Below, piece after piece: positions 56,196-64,000 of a DNA stretch of 64,000 nucleotides. The translations under genes and the position numbers were made by a program. How positions within the stretch are numbered: position 1 is the first letter of the stretch; the number at the start of each line of letters is the position of its first letter. The notes under the pieces are model-generated. The model worked only from the letters and a program-made list of their open reading frames with translations, did no database searches and was not told where the DNA came from. Source of the DNA: Sphingomonas sp. SCN 67-18 (GTDB taxonomy: Bacteria > Pseudomonadota > Alphaproteobacteria > Sphingomonadales > Sphingomonadaceae); assembly GCF_001724715.1 (NCBI RefSeq), contig NZ_MEFG01000015.1, positions 51,776 through 115,775 on the forward strand, given 5' to 3'.

Positions 56196-58967
56196 TCAGA
56201 ACTTGCCGCGCAGCGTGATGCCGTAGGTGCGCGGCTCGGCCAGGAAGGCGGAGAAGATCTGCCGACCGCCCGGATAGGCCGGATCGACGAACTGCGCCGG
56301 CGCGGTCAGCGAAGGCGCCGCCCCTTCCTGGAAAGGCGAGTTGAACGCAACCTGGGCATAGCCCTTGTTGAACAGGTTCTGGCCCCAGAGTTCCACGCCC
56401 CAGCGGTCGTCCGCGCCGCGAATGCCGATGCGGCCGTTGAACAGGGCGTAGCCGTCCTGGCCCTTTTGCGGGAACAGGTCGGAACCGGTGTTGTAGTCGC
56501 CGGTCATGCGGGTGTCGAAATAGACGAGGCCCGACAGGCCGGAACCGCCGATCGGCGGCGTCCAGGTGAGCGAGGCGGTCGTCACCGTCTTGGGCGCGTT
56601 GGACAGGTTGCTGCCCGGCAGTTCGCGCAGCGCCTGATCCAGCGGCGCGCCGCTGCTGTTGCCGACCAGATTCTTGCGATATTTGGTGTCGGCATAGGTG
56701 AAGCCCGCCGCAACGCGCAGATAGGGCGACGGCGTCAGCGACGCTTCCAGTTCCACGCCCTGCGCGACGACGCCATAGCCGACATCGCCCGCCGGGCAGG
56801 CGCCGGAGGTACCGGCGCTGGCATTGTAATTGGGCGCGTTGTTGAACTTGCTCTGGTCGCGGTCCGCCCCGTTCAGATCGGCGTCGCAGCCGTTGATGTT
56901 CTGCACCAGGAAGACCGAGCCGTTGAAGGTGTTCAGCTGGAAGTTGGAGAATTCCTGTCGGAACGCAGCCACGTTGAAGGTGAAGTTGCGGAGGGAGAAT
57001 TTACCGCCGATTTCATAGGCGTTCACCTTTTCCGCGTCGAACTGCAGGTTGCCGACCAGCGCCTGAACGCCGCCGGCGCCACCCGCCTGCGCGAACGTCT
57101 GCAACGGGCTCTTCAGCGCGGAACGATCCAGGTTGAAGCCGCCCGCCTTGTAGCCGCGCGCATAGCTTGCATAGACCAGCGCATTGTCGCTCGCTTTCCA
57201 CGACAGGATCGCGGTGCCGGTGAATTGATCCTCGCTGCGGCTGTCGTGGATCGACTGGCCGTTGATCTCGGCGGTCGAATTCCCCTGACAGGTCAGGCCG
57301 ATCAGGGCGCCGGCGGTCGGCCCCAGCGCCGCGTTGGTCAGGAACGGGCCGAATGCGGCCTGCTGCGCGGCGCAGAGCGTGTTGTTGTTGTTGAAGCTCG
57401 CGTCGAACTTCTTCTTCTCCGTCGTCCAGCGCGCCCCAAGCGTCAGATCCACCGTGTCGGTGACATGGACGATATTATGGGTGAAGACCGCGAAATTGTT
57501 GCTTTTCTGGTGATAGAGATCGTTGTTGGCACCCACCTGGCGCACCGCGTCCAGCCGGTCGAAGCCGGACAGGACGAACGCACCCGTCGTCGGCCCGAGG
57601 CCGCCGGGCAGGGTCGAGGTGATGAAGCCCCGGCCCGTCGCGCTGATGCAGCCCGTTGCCGAGGGATCGTAGAAAGCCGCCAGCGTGCTGCCCGAAACGA
57701 TGCGGCAGGTGGCGTAGCGACCATAATCGCGGCCGAACTTCAGATTCTCGGTGAGATCCAGCGATTCATGGGCGTAATAGCCGCCCACCAGCCAGTCGAG
57801 CCGGTCGTCGAAGGCCGCGCCCTGCAGGCGCAGTTCCTGGGTGAAGGTCTTGAATTCGCGATTATAGGCGTTCTTGCCCGGATCGCGGTACAATATGTCG
57901 ACCTGGCTATAGTCGGTGTCCGATCCCTGATCCGACGCATAGTCGCGATAGCCGGTGATCGACACCAGCCGGGCGCCGCCGAAATCCCAGTTCAGTTCGC
58001 CGGAAACGCCCCAGTCCCGCGTCTTGCCGTCATAGCTGCGGCCCTGCGAGACATAGATGTTGCGATCATAGGGGTTGGCGGTGAAGGCGGCCATGTTCTG
58101 GCCGAGATCGCGCAGCACGCGCACGATGTTGTTCTGCGCCGGATCGAGCAGGCCACCGACGGTGGGCTGTTCGTCCGCACGGACATAGGCCGCCGCGCAG
58201 CACGCCTCGTCGCGCTTCGAATAATCGCCGATCAGGCGGAAGCTGATGTCGCTCGACGGTTCGAACAGCAGCTGGCCGCGCACGAAATAACGGTCGCGAT
58301 CGTTGACGCGGGTGTCGTTGACGACATCCTTGTAGAAACCGTCGCGCTTGACATAGACGCCGTCCAGCCGCGCCGCGATGGTTTCGCTCAGCGGGCCGGT
58401 GATGCTGCCGCCCAGCCGGTAATAATCATAATTGCCATAGGTGCCCTCGATTGTGCCGCCCATGGTGAAGCTGGGCTTCTTGCTGATGATGCTCAGCACG
58501 CCCGCCGATGCGTTGCGGCCGCCCAGCGTGCCCTGCGGCCCGCGCTGCACCTCGACCCGCTCGATCTCGCCCAGTTCGTTGAGGCCGATGCCCGAGCGCG
58601 AGCGATATACGCCGTCGATGAACACCGCGACCGAACTTTCCAGGCCGGGATTGTCGCCCACCGTGCCGATGCCGCGGATACGGGCCGAGCCGTTGGACTC
58701 GCTGCCCGTCGACGACACCAGCAGCGACGGCGCCACCTGGTTCAACTGGCGGATGTCGTTGGCGCCGGAATTCTGGAGGGATTCGGCCGAAACGGCGGAG
58801 ATCGCCACCGGCACGTCCTGCAGCTGCTGTGCGCGCCCCTGGGCGGTGACGATGATGACGCCCGAATCCTCCGCCTCATCGGCAGGCGCGGGTTGCGCGT
58901 CTTGCGCAAAAGCAGGCGAAATAAACGCAAGACAGGCAACGGAAACGAGCCACGACGATTTCGACAT
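56196..58967 (-). CDS. TonB-dependent outer-membrane receptor
   Basis: A 923-residue receptor: signal peptide to SPAFAQ, plug from GVIIVTAQGRAQQLQDVPVAI to about residue 160 (VQRGPQGTLGGRNASAGVLSII), and a long barrel ending RTYGITLRGKF with terminal Phe. C256-C257 in RDEACCAAAYVR correspond to the vicinal cysteines of the receptor at 40592-43012; more cysteines are in later loops (YATCRIV, GCISATG, LTCQGN, NGCDADLNG, GACPAGD). Substrate unknown. GGAGG lies five bases before the ATG. Confidence 0.95.
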   Translation of the reverse strand: MSKSSWLVSVACLAFISPAFAQDAQPAPADEAEDSGVIIVTAQGRAQQLQDVPVAISAVSAESLQNSGANDIRQLNQVAPSLLVSSTGSESNGSARIRGIGTVGDNPGLESSVAVFIDGVYRSRSGIGLNELGEIERVEVQRGPQGTLGGRNASAGVLSIISKKPSFTMGGTIEGTYGNYDYYRLGGSITGPLSETIAARLDGVYVKRDGFYKDVVNDTRVNDRDRYFVRGQLLFEPSSDISFRLIGDYSKRDEACCAAAYVRADEQPTVGGLLDPAQNNIVRVLRDLGQNMAAFTANPYDRNIYVSQGRSYDGKTRDWGVSGELNWDFGGARLVSITGYRDYASDQGSDTDYSQVDILYRDPGKNAYNREFKTFTQELRLQGAAFDDRLDWLVGGYYAHESLDLTENLKFGRDYGRYATCRIVSGSTLAAFYDPSATGCISATGRGFITSTLPGGLGPTTGAFVLSGFDRLDAVRQVGANNDLYHQKSNNFAVFTHNIVHVTDTVDLTLGARWTTEKKKFDASFNNNNTLCAAQQAAFGPFLTNAALGPTAGALIGLTCQGNSTAEINGQSIHDSRSEDQFTGTAILSWKASDNALVYASYARGYKAGGFNLDRSALKSPLQTFAQAGGAGGVQALVGNLQFDAEKVNAYEIGGKFSLRNFTFNVAAFRQEFSNFQLNTFNGSVFLVQNINGCDADLNGADRDQSKFNNAPNYNASAGTSGACPAGDVGYGVVAQGVELEASLTPSPYLRVAAGFTYADTKYRKNLVGNSSGAPLDQALRELPGSNLSNAPKTVTTASLTWTPPIGGSGLSGLVYFDTRMTGDYNTGSDLFPQKGQDGYALFNGRIGIRGADDRWGVELWGQNLFNKGYAQVAFNSPFQEGAAPSLTAPAQFVDPAYPGGRQIFSAFLAEPRTYGITLRGKF

Positions 58968-59024
58968 CACACCCTCCCAGCTGAAATATTTTCTTTATGC
59001 TGATGCAATTCTATATCGGCTGTT

Positions 59025-59069
59025 GCGCGAATTCCACCCGCGACTCCGGGGAAACTGGCGGAATCGCGC
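59025..59069. promoter_or_regulatory. Inverted repeat upstream of the TonB receptor and VOC genes
   Basis: GCGCGAATTCC (59025-59035) is complementary to GGAATCGCGC (59060-59069) with one extra base. It lies in the 227-base divergent region. An AT-rich segment with TATAGAAT on the minus strand (about 59009-59016) between the repeat and the receptor start could be the -10 box, which puts the repeat at the promoter. Confidence 0.4.
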
Positions 59070-59194
59070 GGATTAGCGACCTTTTTGCCACAGCGGTCTG
59101 CCTTCATCATGACGTGACGCTACGGCATCTGGGCATTTGTTTCGCCACCACATGGGCGCGCTGCGCGTCCGTGCCGGCGATCGGGGAGAGGCAT

Positions 59195-59575
59195 ATGGGT
59201 GTAACAGGAATTGGCGGACTCTTTTTTCGGGCGCGTGACCCGCAGGCGCTTTCGGCCTGGTATGTCGCGCATCTCGGCATCGGTCCGGGGTGCAGCGCGA
59301 CGGGCGCGGCGAGCGATCCGTGGAGCTGGCAGACCGCGGGCGGGACGACGGTGTTCGCGCCCTTCCCGCAGGACAGCGATTATTTTCCGGCGGACCGGCA
59401 ATGGATGCTGAACCTGCGCGTCGACGATCTCGACACGCTGCTGGCGAAACTCAGCGCCGCCGGCGTCGCCATCGTCACGAAACCGGAATGGGATACGCCC
59501 GAAACCGGGCGCTTCGCGCGTATCCACGACCCCGAGGGCAATCCGGTCGAGCTGTGGGAACCGCCGGCCGACTGA
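59195..59575 (+). CDS. VOC family (glyoxalase-like) protein
   Basis: A 126-residue two-module VOC fold: GIGGLFFRARDPQALSAWYVAHLGI, QWMLNLRVDDLDTLLAKLSAAGVAI and the closing FARIHDPEGNPVELWEP, with the metal-binding Glu. Could be a lyase, dioxygenase or antibiotic-binding protein; not told apart. GGGGAGAGG precedes the ATG. Convergent with infC. Confidence 0.88.
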   Translation: MGVTGIGGLFFRARDPQALSAWYVAHLGIGPGCSATGAASDPWSWQTAGGTTVFAPFPQDSDYFPADRQWMLNLRVDDLDTLLAKLSAAGVAIVTKPEWDTPETGRFARIHDPEGNPVELWEPPAD

Positions 59576-59598
59576 CCGGCCGCCCGCTTATTTGGGCG
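59565..59598. terminator. Two abutting hairpins at the VOC/infC junction
   Basis: CGGCCG (59565-59570) pairs with CGGCCG (59577-59582), with the VOC stop TGA in the loop. CGCCC (59581-59585) pairs with GGGCG (59594-59598), with the infC stop TAA in an AT-rich loop. They share two bases, so they may exclude each other. Confidence 0.4.
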
Positions 59599-60133
59599 AC
59601 AGCACCATCAGCATCTGGCGGCCTTCCATGCGCGGATAGGATTCGACCTTCGCCGTCTCCGCCGTATCCGTCTGCACGCGCTGGAGCAGCGCCATGCCGA
59701 GCTGGCCGTGCGACAGTTCGCGGCCGCGGAAGCGCAGGGTGACCTTCACCTTGTCGCCTTCCTCGATGAAGGAATGGATCTTCTTCATCTTCACGTCATA
59801 ATCATGGTCGTCGATGTTCGGACGCATCTTGATCTCCTTGATCTCCTGCGTCTTCTGCGACTTGCGGGCAAGATTGGCCTTTTTCTGGGCCTCATATTTG
59901 AACTTGCCGACATCGAGGAACTTGACGACGGGCGGGTCCGCATTGGGGGACACCTCGACCAGGTCCAGGCCCACTTCGGCTGCCTGCTCGATCGCTTCCT
60001 GGGTGTACATCACACCCAGATTCTCGCCGTTTTCGTCGATCACGCGCACCTTGGGCGCGCTGATGAATTCATTATAGCGCGGGCCGCTGGCCGGCGAGGG
60101 CGCCATGGGGCGCCGGATCATTGGGGGACGTAT
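59588..60133 (-). CDS. infC: Translation initiation factor IF-3, with probable AUA start
   Basis: Binds the 30S subunit and proofreads initiation. The 181 residues have the N-domain ([33 protein letters not shown] in parts), the lysine-rich linker ([20 protein letters not shown]) and the C-domain ending [11 protein letters not shown]. The start was set at ATA (60133-60131) because the only good ribosome binding site, AGGAGA (60146-60141), is 7 bases before it and 19 before the in-frame ATG at 60121. Non-canonical AUU/AUA starts are known for infC, where IF3 limits its own synthesis. Downstream of thrS, same strand. Confidence 0.92.
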   Translation of the reverse strand: MRPPMIRRPMAPSPASGPRYNEFISAPKVRVIDENGENLGVMYTQEAIEQAAEVGLDLVEVSPNADPPVVKFLDVGKFKYEAQKKANLARKSQKTQEIKEIKMRPNIDDHDYDVKMKKIHSFIEEGDKVKVTLRFRGRELSHGQLGMALLQRVQTDTAETAKVESYPRMEGRQMLMVLSPK

Positions 60134-60224
60134 CGCAGATTCTCCTGAAACGATGAAGGCGCTGTATCTAGTGCGGATCGGGCGCGAAGGAAAGACGCAA
60201 CGCGGCCCGGGCCAGCACCTTCCC

Positions 60225-62219
60225 TCACGCCAGATCGGGCGGCACCGCCGCCGCCGCCAGCCGCGCGACCAGTTCGTCCAGCGGCACCACTTCCTGCCGG
60301 GCGTCGCTACCCAGCGGACGCAGGGCGACGGTGCGTTCCTCGGCCTCGCGCTTGCCGAGCACCAGCAGGTTGGGAACCTTGGCCAGCGAATGCTCGCGCA
60401 CCTTGTAGTTGATCTTCTCGTTCCGCAGGTCCGTTTCCACCCGCAGCCCGGCCGCCGCCAGCTTCTGCGCGACCTCGCGGGCATATTCGTCCGCGTCGGA
60501 GACGATGGTGGCGACCACCGCCTGCACCGGGGCCAGCCACAGCGGCAGCTTGCCGGCGAAATGTTCGACGAGAATGCCGACGAACCGCTCATAGCTGCCG
60601 AAGATCGCGCGGTGCAGCATGATCGGCCGGTGGCGTTCGCCATCCTCGCCGACATAGCTGGCGTCGAGCCGCTCGGGCAGCACCCGGTCCGACTGGATGG
60701 TGCCGACCTGCCAGGTGCGGCCGATGGCGTCGGTCAAATGCCATTCCAGCTTGGGCGCGTAGAAGGCGCCTTCGCCGGGCAGTTCCTCCCAGCCATATTG
60801 CTCCGTCGCGAAGCCCGCCTTGGCGACAGCGTCGCGCAGTTCGGCCTCGGCCAGGTCCCACACCTCCTCGCTGCCGAAACGCTTTTCCGGGCGCAGCGCC
60901 AGCTTGATCGCATAGGTGAAGCCGAAATCATTGTAGATGCGGTCGGCAAGCTGGCAGAAGGCGCGCACTTCCTCGACGATCTGGTCTTCGCGGCAGAAGA
61001 TGTGCGCGTCGTCCTGGGTGAACTGCCGCACCCGCATCAGCCCGTGCAGCGCGCCGTGCGGTTCGTTGCGATGGCAGCAGCCATTTTCGTACAGGCGCAG
61101 CGGCAGGTCGCGATAGCTTTTGATGCCCTGCTTGAAGATGAGGACGTGCGCCGGGCAGTTCATCGGCTTCAGCGCCATCCATTCGGCGGCGTCGGAGACG
61201 AGCGGGCCTTCATCTTCCACATTGGGCACTTCGTCGGGGATGACGAACATATTCTCGCGATATTTGCCCCAATGGCCGGATTGCTCCCACTGGCGCGCGT
61301 CCATCACCTGCGGGGTCTTCACCTCGCGATAGCCGGCATTGTCGATGGCGCGGCGCATATAGGCTTCCAGCCCGCGCCAGATGACATAGCCCTTGGGGTG
61401 CCAGAAGACCGATCCGTGCGCTTCCTGCTGGAGGTGGAACAGGTCCATCTCCTGCCCCAGCTTGCGGTGATCGCGCTTGGCCGCTTCCTCCAGCCGGGTC
61501 AGGTGCGCGTCGAGCTGCTTCCTGTTGAGCCAGCCGGTGCCGTAGATGCGGCTCAGCATCGCGTTCTTCTGGTCGCCGCGCCAATAGGCGCCGGAGACGC
61601 GGGTGAGCTTGAAGGCCTGCGGATCGAGCTTGCCGGTGGAGGCGAGATGCGGCCCGCGGCACATGTCGAACCAGTCCGCGCCCGAGCGATAGACGGTCAG
61701 TTGCTCATCGCCCGGCAATTCGGCCGCCCATTCCGCCTTGAACGCCTCACCCTGTTCGCGCCACCGCGCGATCAGCGCCTCGCGCGGCCAGACTTCGCGA
61801 ACCAGCGGCTTGTCCGCCGCGATGATGGCGCGCATCTCCGCCTCGATGGCGGGCAGGTCTTCCTCGGTGAAGGGCCGGTCTTTCGGCGCGAAATCATAAT
61901 AGAAGCCGTCGTCCGTCGCCGGGCCGAAGGTGATCTGGGTGCCCGGGAACAGGCGTTGCACCGCCTCCGCCAGCACATGCGCGAAATCGTGGCGCGCCAG
62001 TTCCAGCGCGTCCGCCTCGTCCCGCGCGGTGACCAGCGCCAGTTGCGCGTCGCCTTCCAGCGGGCGGTTGATGTCGCGCAGTTCCCCGTCCACCCGCGCC
62101 GCGATCGCCGCCTTGGCCAGCCCCGGCCCGATCGCCGCGGCGATATCGCCCGGGGTGGTCCCCGCCGCCACCCGGCGAACGGAACCATCGGGAAGGGTGA
62201 TCGAAAACATCTCGGACAT
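60225..62219 (-). CDS. thrS: Threonine-tRNA ligase
   Basis: Class II synthetase of 664 residues: TGS domain (1-65), the SAD editing domain with [19 protein letters not shown], the catalytic core with zinc ligands in [16 protein letters not shown] and later histidines, motif 2 ([24 protein letters not shown] in parts) and the C-terminal anticodon-binding domain ([19 protein letters not shown]). thrS followed by infC on the same strand is a usual order. Confidence 0.97.
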   Translation of the reverse strand: MSEMFSITLPDGSVRRVAAGTTPGDIAAAIGPGLAKAAIAARVDGELRDINRPLEGDAQLALVTARDEADALELARHDFAHVLAEAVQRLFPGTQITFGPATDDGFYYDFAPKDRPFTEEDLPAIEAEMRAIIAADKPLVREVWPREALIARWREQGEAFKAEWAAELPGDEQLTVYRSGADWFDMCRGPHLASTGKLDPQAFKLTRVSGAYWRGDQKNAMLSRIYGTGWLNRKQLDAHLTRLEEAAKRDHRKLGQEMDLFHLQQEAHGSVFWHPKGYVIWRGLEAYMRRAIDNAGYREVKTPQVMDARQWEQSGHWGKYRENMFVIPDEVPNVEDEGPLVSDAAEWMALKPMNCPAHVLIFKQGIKSYRDLPLRLYENGCCHRNEPHGALHGLMRVRQFTQDDAHIFCREDQIVEEVRAFCQLADRIYNDFGFTYAIKLALRPEKRFGSEEVWDLAEAELRDAVAKAGFATEQYGWEELPGEGAFYAPKLEWHLTDAIGRTWQVGTIQSDRVLPERLDASYVGEDGERHRPIMLHRAIFGSYERFVGILVEHFAGKLPLWLAPVQAVVATIVSDADEYAREVAQKLAAAGLRVETDLRNEKINYKVREHSLAKVPNLLVLGKREAEERTVALRPLGSDARQEVVPLDELVARLAAAAVPPDLA

Positions 62220-62376
62220 GCGTGAATTCCGCTGGATTGAAAGGCGCCGGGCGCTTGCCGCCTGCCTTGATGAGCCGTCCGGTTCAAGTCAAGCCGAAGC
62301 CCGCAGGCAATTGCGTTGACGGCGCATGAAAATCATTGTCAACCTTATGAAGGGGAAGAGAAAAACAGGGGGACAT

Positions 62377-63438
62377 ATGGAAGATTCGGATCAGGGCGGC
62401 AGCGCGTTCGCGTTCGAAGGCAGCTGGCGCGAGTTCGCGCCCATCGCATTCACCAACCTGCTGCTGACCATCGTCACATTGGGTTTCTACCGTTTCTGGG
62501 CGACGACGCGGGAACGGCGCTATCTGTGGAGCCGCACCCGCTTCATCGACGACAGGCTGGAATGGACCGGCACGGGGCTGGAACTGTTCATCGGCTTCAT
62601 CCTGGTGGTGCTGCTGTTCGGCATCCCGTTCCTGATCCTGCAATTCGGGCTGCAGGCGCTGGTCCTGCGCGGTGAAGTGGTGCTGGTCGCGCTGATCACG
62701 CTCAGCATCTACCTGTTCCTCCTCTACATGTTCGGGCTCGCCCGCTTCCGCGCGCTCCGTTACCGGCTGAGCCGCACCTATTGGCACGGCATCCGGGGCG
62801 GCAGCGACGATCAGGGCTTTCGCTACGGCCTGTCCAGCATCTGGCGGCCGGTCGTCGGTTTCCTCGCTTTCGGCCTGATGATCCCATGGTCGATGACGAC
62901 GCTGTGGAACAAGCGGTGGAACAAGATGAGCTTTGGTCCCTTCGGCTTCGAATCCGGCGCCCAATGGCCCAATATCATGGGCCGCTACCTGTTGTGCGTG
63001 GGCTTTCCGTTCATCGCCATGCTTGCCGGGCTGATCGCACTGGCGCCCATGGCGCCCGCGGGTTACGATCAGCAAGCTGCAGTCATCAGCGGGGTTATCC
63101 TCTTCCTGATCGTCTATGTCGGCTTCGCACTGGTGATGACGGCCTTTTATGCGGCCTTCTTCCGGGAGGCGGTGGACAGCCTGTCGCTCTCCGACCTCAG
63201 TTTCGGGTTCACCGCGCGGACCATGGACTGGCTGAAACTGATCCTCGGCCATATCGGGCTGGTCATCGTCACGCTGGGCATCGGGCTGATCTTCATCCGT
63301 TACCGCAACTGGCGGTTCTTCATCACCCACATGGACGCCTATGGGGAGATCGACACGGCCGCCCTCACTCAATCCGCCACCCGCGAACCGGGCCAGGGAG
63401 AAGGGCTACTGGACGCCTTCGATGTCGGCGCCATCTGA
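62377..63438 (+). CDS. DUF898 (YjgN-like) membrane protein
   Basis: A 353-residue inner-membrane protein with about six to seven hydrophobic helices. FEGSWREFAPIAFTNLLLTIVTLGFYRFWATTRERRYLWSRTRF in parts and a second similar unit near the end (WLKLILGHIGLVIVTLGIGLIFIRYRNWRFF in parts) give the DUF898 pattern, probably an internal duplication. Function unknown. The ATG at 62377 has AGGGGGA upstream. In many genomes it precedes an M48 peptidase, as here. Confidence 0.88.
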   Translation: MEDSDQGGSAFAFEGSWREFAPIAFTNLLLTIVTLGFYRFWATTRERRYLWSRTRFIDDRLEWTGTGLELFIGFILVVLLFGIPFLILQFGLQALVLRGEVVLVALITLSIYLFLLYMFGLARFRALRYRLSRTYWHGIRGGSDDQGFRYGLSSIWRPVVGFLAFGLMIPWSMTTLWNKRWNKMSFGPFGFESGAQWPNIMGRYLLCVGFPFIAMLAGLIALAPMAPAGYDQQAAVISGVILFLIVYVGFALVMTAFYAAFFREAVDSLSLSDLSFGFTARTMDWLKLILGHIGLVIVTLGIGLIFIRYRNWRFFITHMDAYGEIDTAALTQSATREPGQGEGLLDAFDVGAI

Positions 63439-64000
63439 CCCGATGGCGGACGAAGCCGACGCCGCGCCGACATTGTGGCATTATGACGGCGTCAGCGCCC
63501 TGCGCAGGACGCCGTCGCTGGACATGGCCGGCGACGGTTTCTGGCTGGTCGACGATGACGGGCGGACCGGCCCCTTCGCCTGGAGCGCGCTGCAGGCGCG
63601 GGATGGCGGCGGTGGCGACGCCGTCTATGGCCTTGCGGACCGGCCCGGCTGGCGGATCGGCTTTTCGGGCGACATTCCGGCGGAGATACGCGACCGGTTG
63701 CCGGCCGGTGGACGTTATGGCCGGCTGATCGACCGGTTCGGGCTGGCGCCGGCGACCGCCGCATTCGCCGTCGTCGCGGCCATCGCCATCTTCACGCTGA
63801 TGAAGCTGCCCGGCCTGATCGCGCCCTTCATACCGGCCGAGTGGGAAAGCCGGATGGGCGACGCGATGGTGGGCGATTTCGGCGGCCGCCTGTGCGACGG
63901 GCCGGGCGGACAGGAAGCGCTGGACAGGCTCACCGCGCGGATCGCCCCGCACGTCCGGCCCATCGACGTGCGCGTCGCCAATATCGACATGGTCAATGCC
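63422..64000 (+). CDS. M48 family metallopeptidase, N-terminal part
   Basis: 193 codons of an incomplete gene. A cytoplasmic or substrate-binding N-terminal domain (WHYDGVSALRRTPSLDMAGDGFWLV) of ~100 residues is followed by one membrane segment (PATAAFAVVAAIAIFTLMKLPGLIAPFIPAEWESRMG in parts) and the start of an M48 domain (ALDRLTARIA, VRVANIDMVNA). The HExxH motif lies beyond the window. Start at 63422 overlaps the DUF898 gene by 17 bases; the ATG at 63443 is the alternative. Confidence 0.82.
   Translation, partial: MSAPSDPMADEADAAPTLWHYDGVSALRRTPSLDMAGDGFWLVDDDGRTGPFAWSALQARDGGGGDAVYGLADRPGWRIGFSGDIPAEIRDRLPAGGRYGRLIDRFGLAPATAAFAVVAAIAIFTLMKLPGLIAPFIPAEWESRMGDAMVGDFGGRLCDGPGGQEALDRLTARIAPHVRPIDVRVANIDMVNA

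Noticed and set aside
56466-59003. Long plus-strand open frame of about 840 codons opposite the second TonB receptor
   Set aside because: Antisense shadow of a receptor with signal peptide, plug and terminal Phe.
62315-62343. GTTGAC/GTCAAC inverted repeat with two facing -35-like boxes before thrS and the DUF898 gene
   Set aside because: No acceptable -10 box at the right distance on either strand; six-base arms only.

Overview
The window is a gene-dense, high-GC stretch of alphaproteobacterial chromosome, most likely from the Sphingomonadales. Evidence: 5-aminolevulinate synthase (Shemin pathway), a ubiquinol-cytochrome c chaperone, DUF177, NrdR and a HWE-type histidine kinase, together with two very large TonB-dependent receptors. 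Assignment to a genus is not possible from the sequence. There is no transposase, integrase, CRISPR array, rRNA or recognisable tRNA, and no gene-free stretch longer than 300 bases. Most genes within operons overlap by 4 bases (ATGA, GTGA or TTGA).

Layout. 1-4054 (minus): plsY-dprA-topA; topA runs off the left edge. 4188-6295 (plus): murI and hemA. 6311-7284 (minus): acetyltransferase and lipoprotein. 7455-10547 (plus): rpiB-glyA-nrdR-trmJ; a chorismate mutase converges on it. 11020-15234 (plus): rpsD with its terminator, then an exported M28 peptidase coupled to agmatine deiminase and N-carbamoylputrescine amidase. 16379-24360 (plus): proA-nadD-rsfS-rlmH-envC-like-ctpA-dsbB-coq7, two small envelope proteins and a DedA protein. 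24377-26604 (minus): an FAD/NAD(P) protein and an SMP-30 protein.

26697-34698 is the most distinctive region. It is a carbon-storage and fatty-acid module: a small PhaE-like subunit, a class III-type PHA synthase, an acetyltransferase and an esterase on plus; a phasin, a wax ester synthase/DGAT and a self-sufficient CYP102 (P450-reductase fusion) on minus. The wax synthase and P450 genes have palindromic operator-like sites upstream. 34781-38524 (minus) is a tightly overlapped operon of a beta-helix protein, a diheme cytochrome c, MTA phosphorylase and a zeta-class GST.

38629-64000: DUF2147 protein, APC permease, TonB receptor, rsmJ-DUF177-cbp3, bamE, maeB, mutS, HWE kinase, glnD, cation/proton antiporter, a second TonB receptor, VOC protein, infC and thrS, then a DUF898 membrane protein with the start of an M48 peptidase.

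The main unusual signals are: a 7-residue deletion in the active-site motif of PlsY; an apparent AUA start for infC; several leaders in which the ribosome binding site sits in one arm of a hairpin (cbp3, the APC permease, a small membrane protein, possibly murI and hemA); an attenuator-like pair of alternative hairpins before mutS; and a recurring arrangement in which the stop codons of convergent genes lie inside small palindromes. All RNA structures were found by eye and no folding energies were computed.
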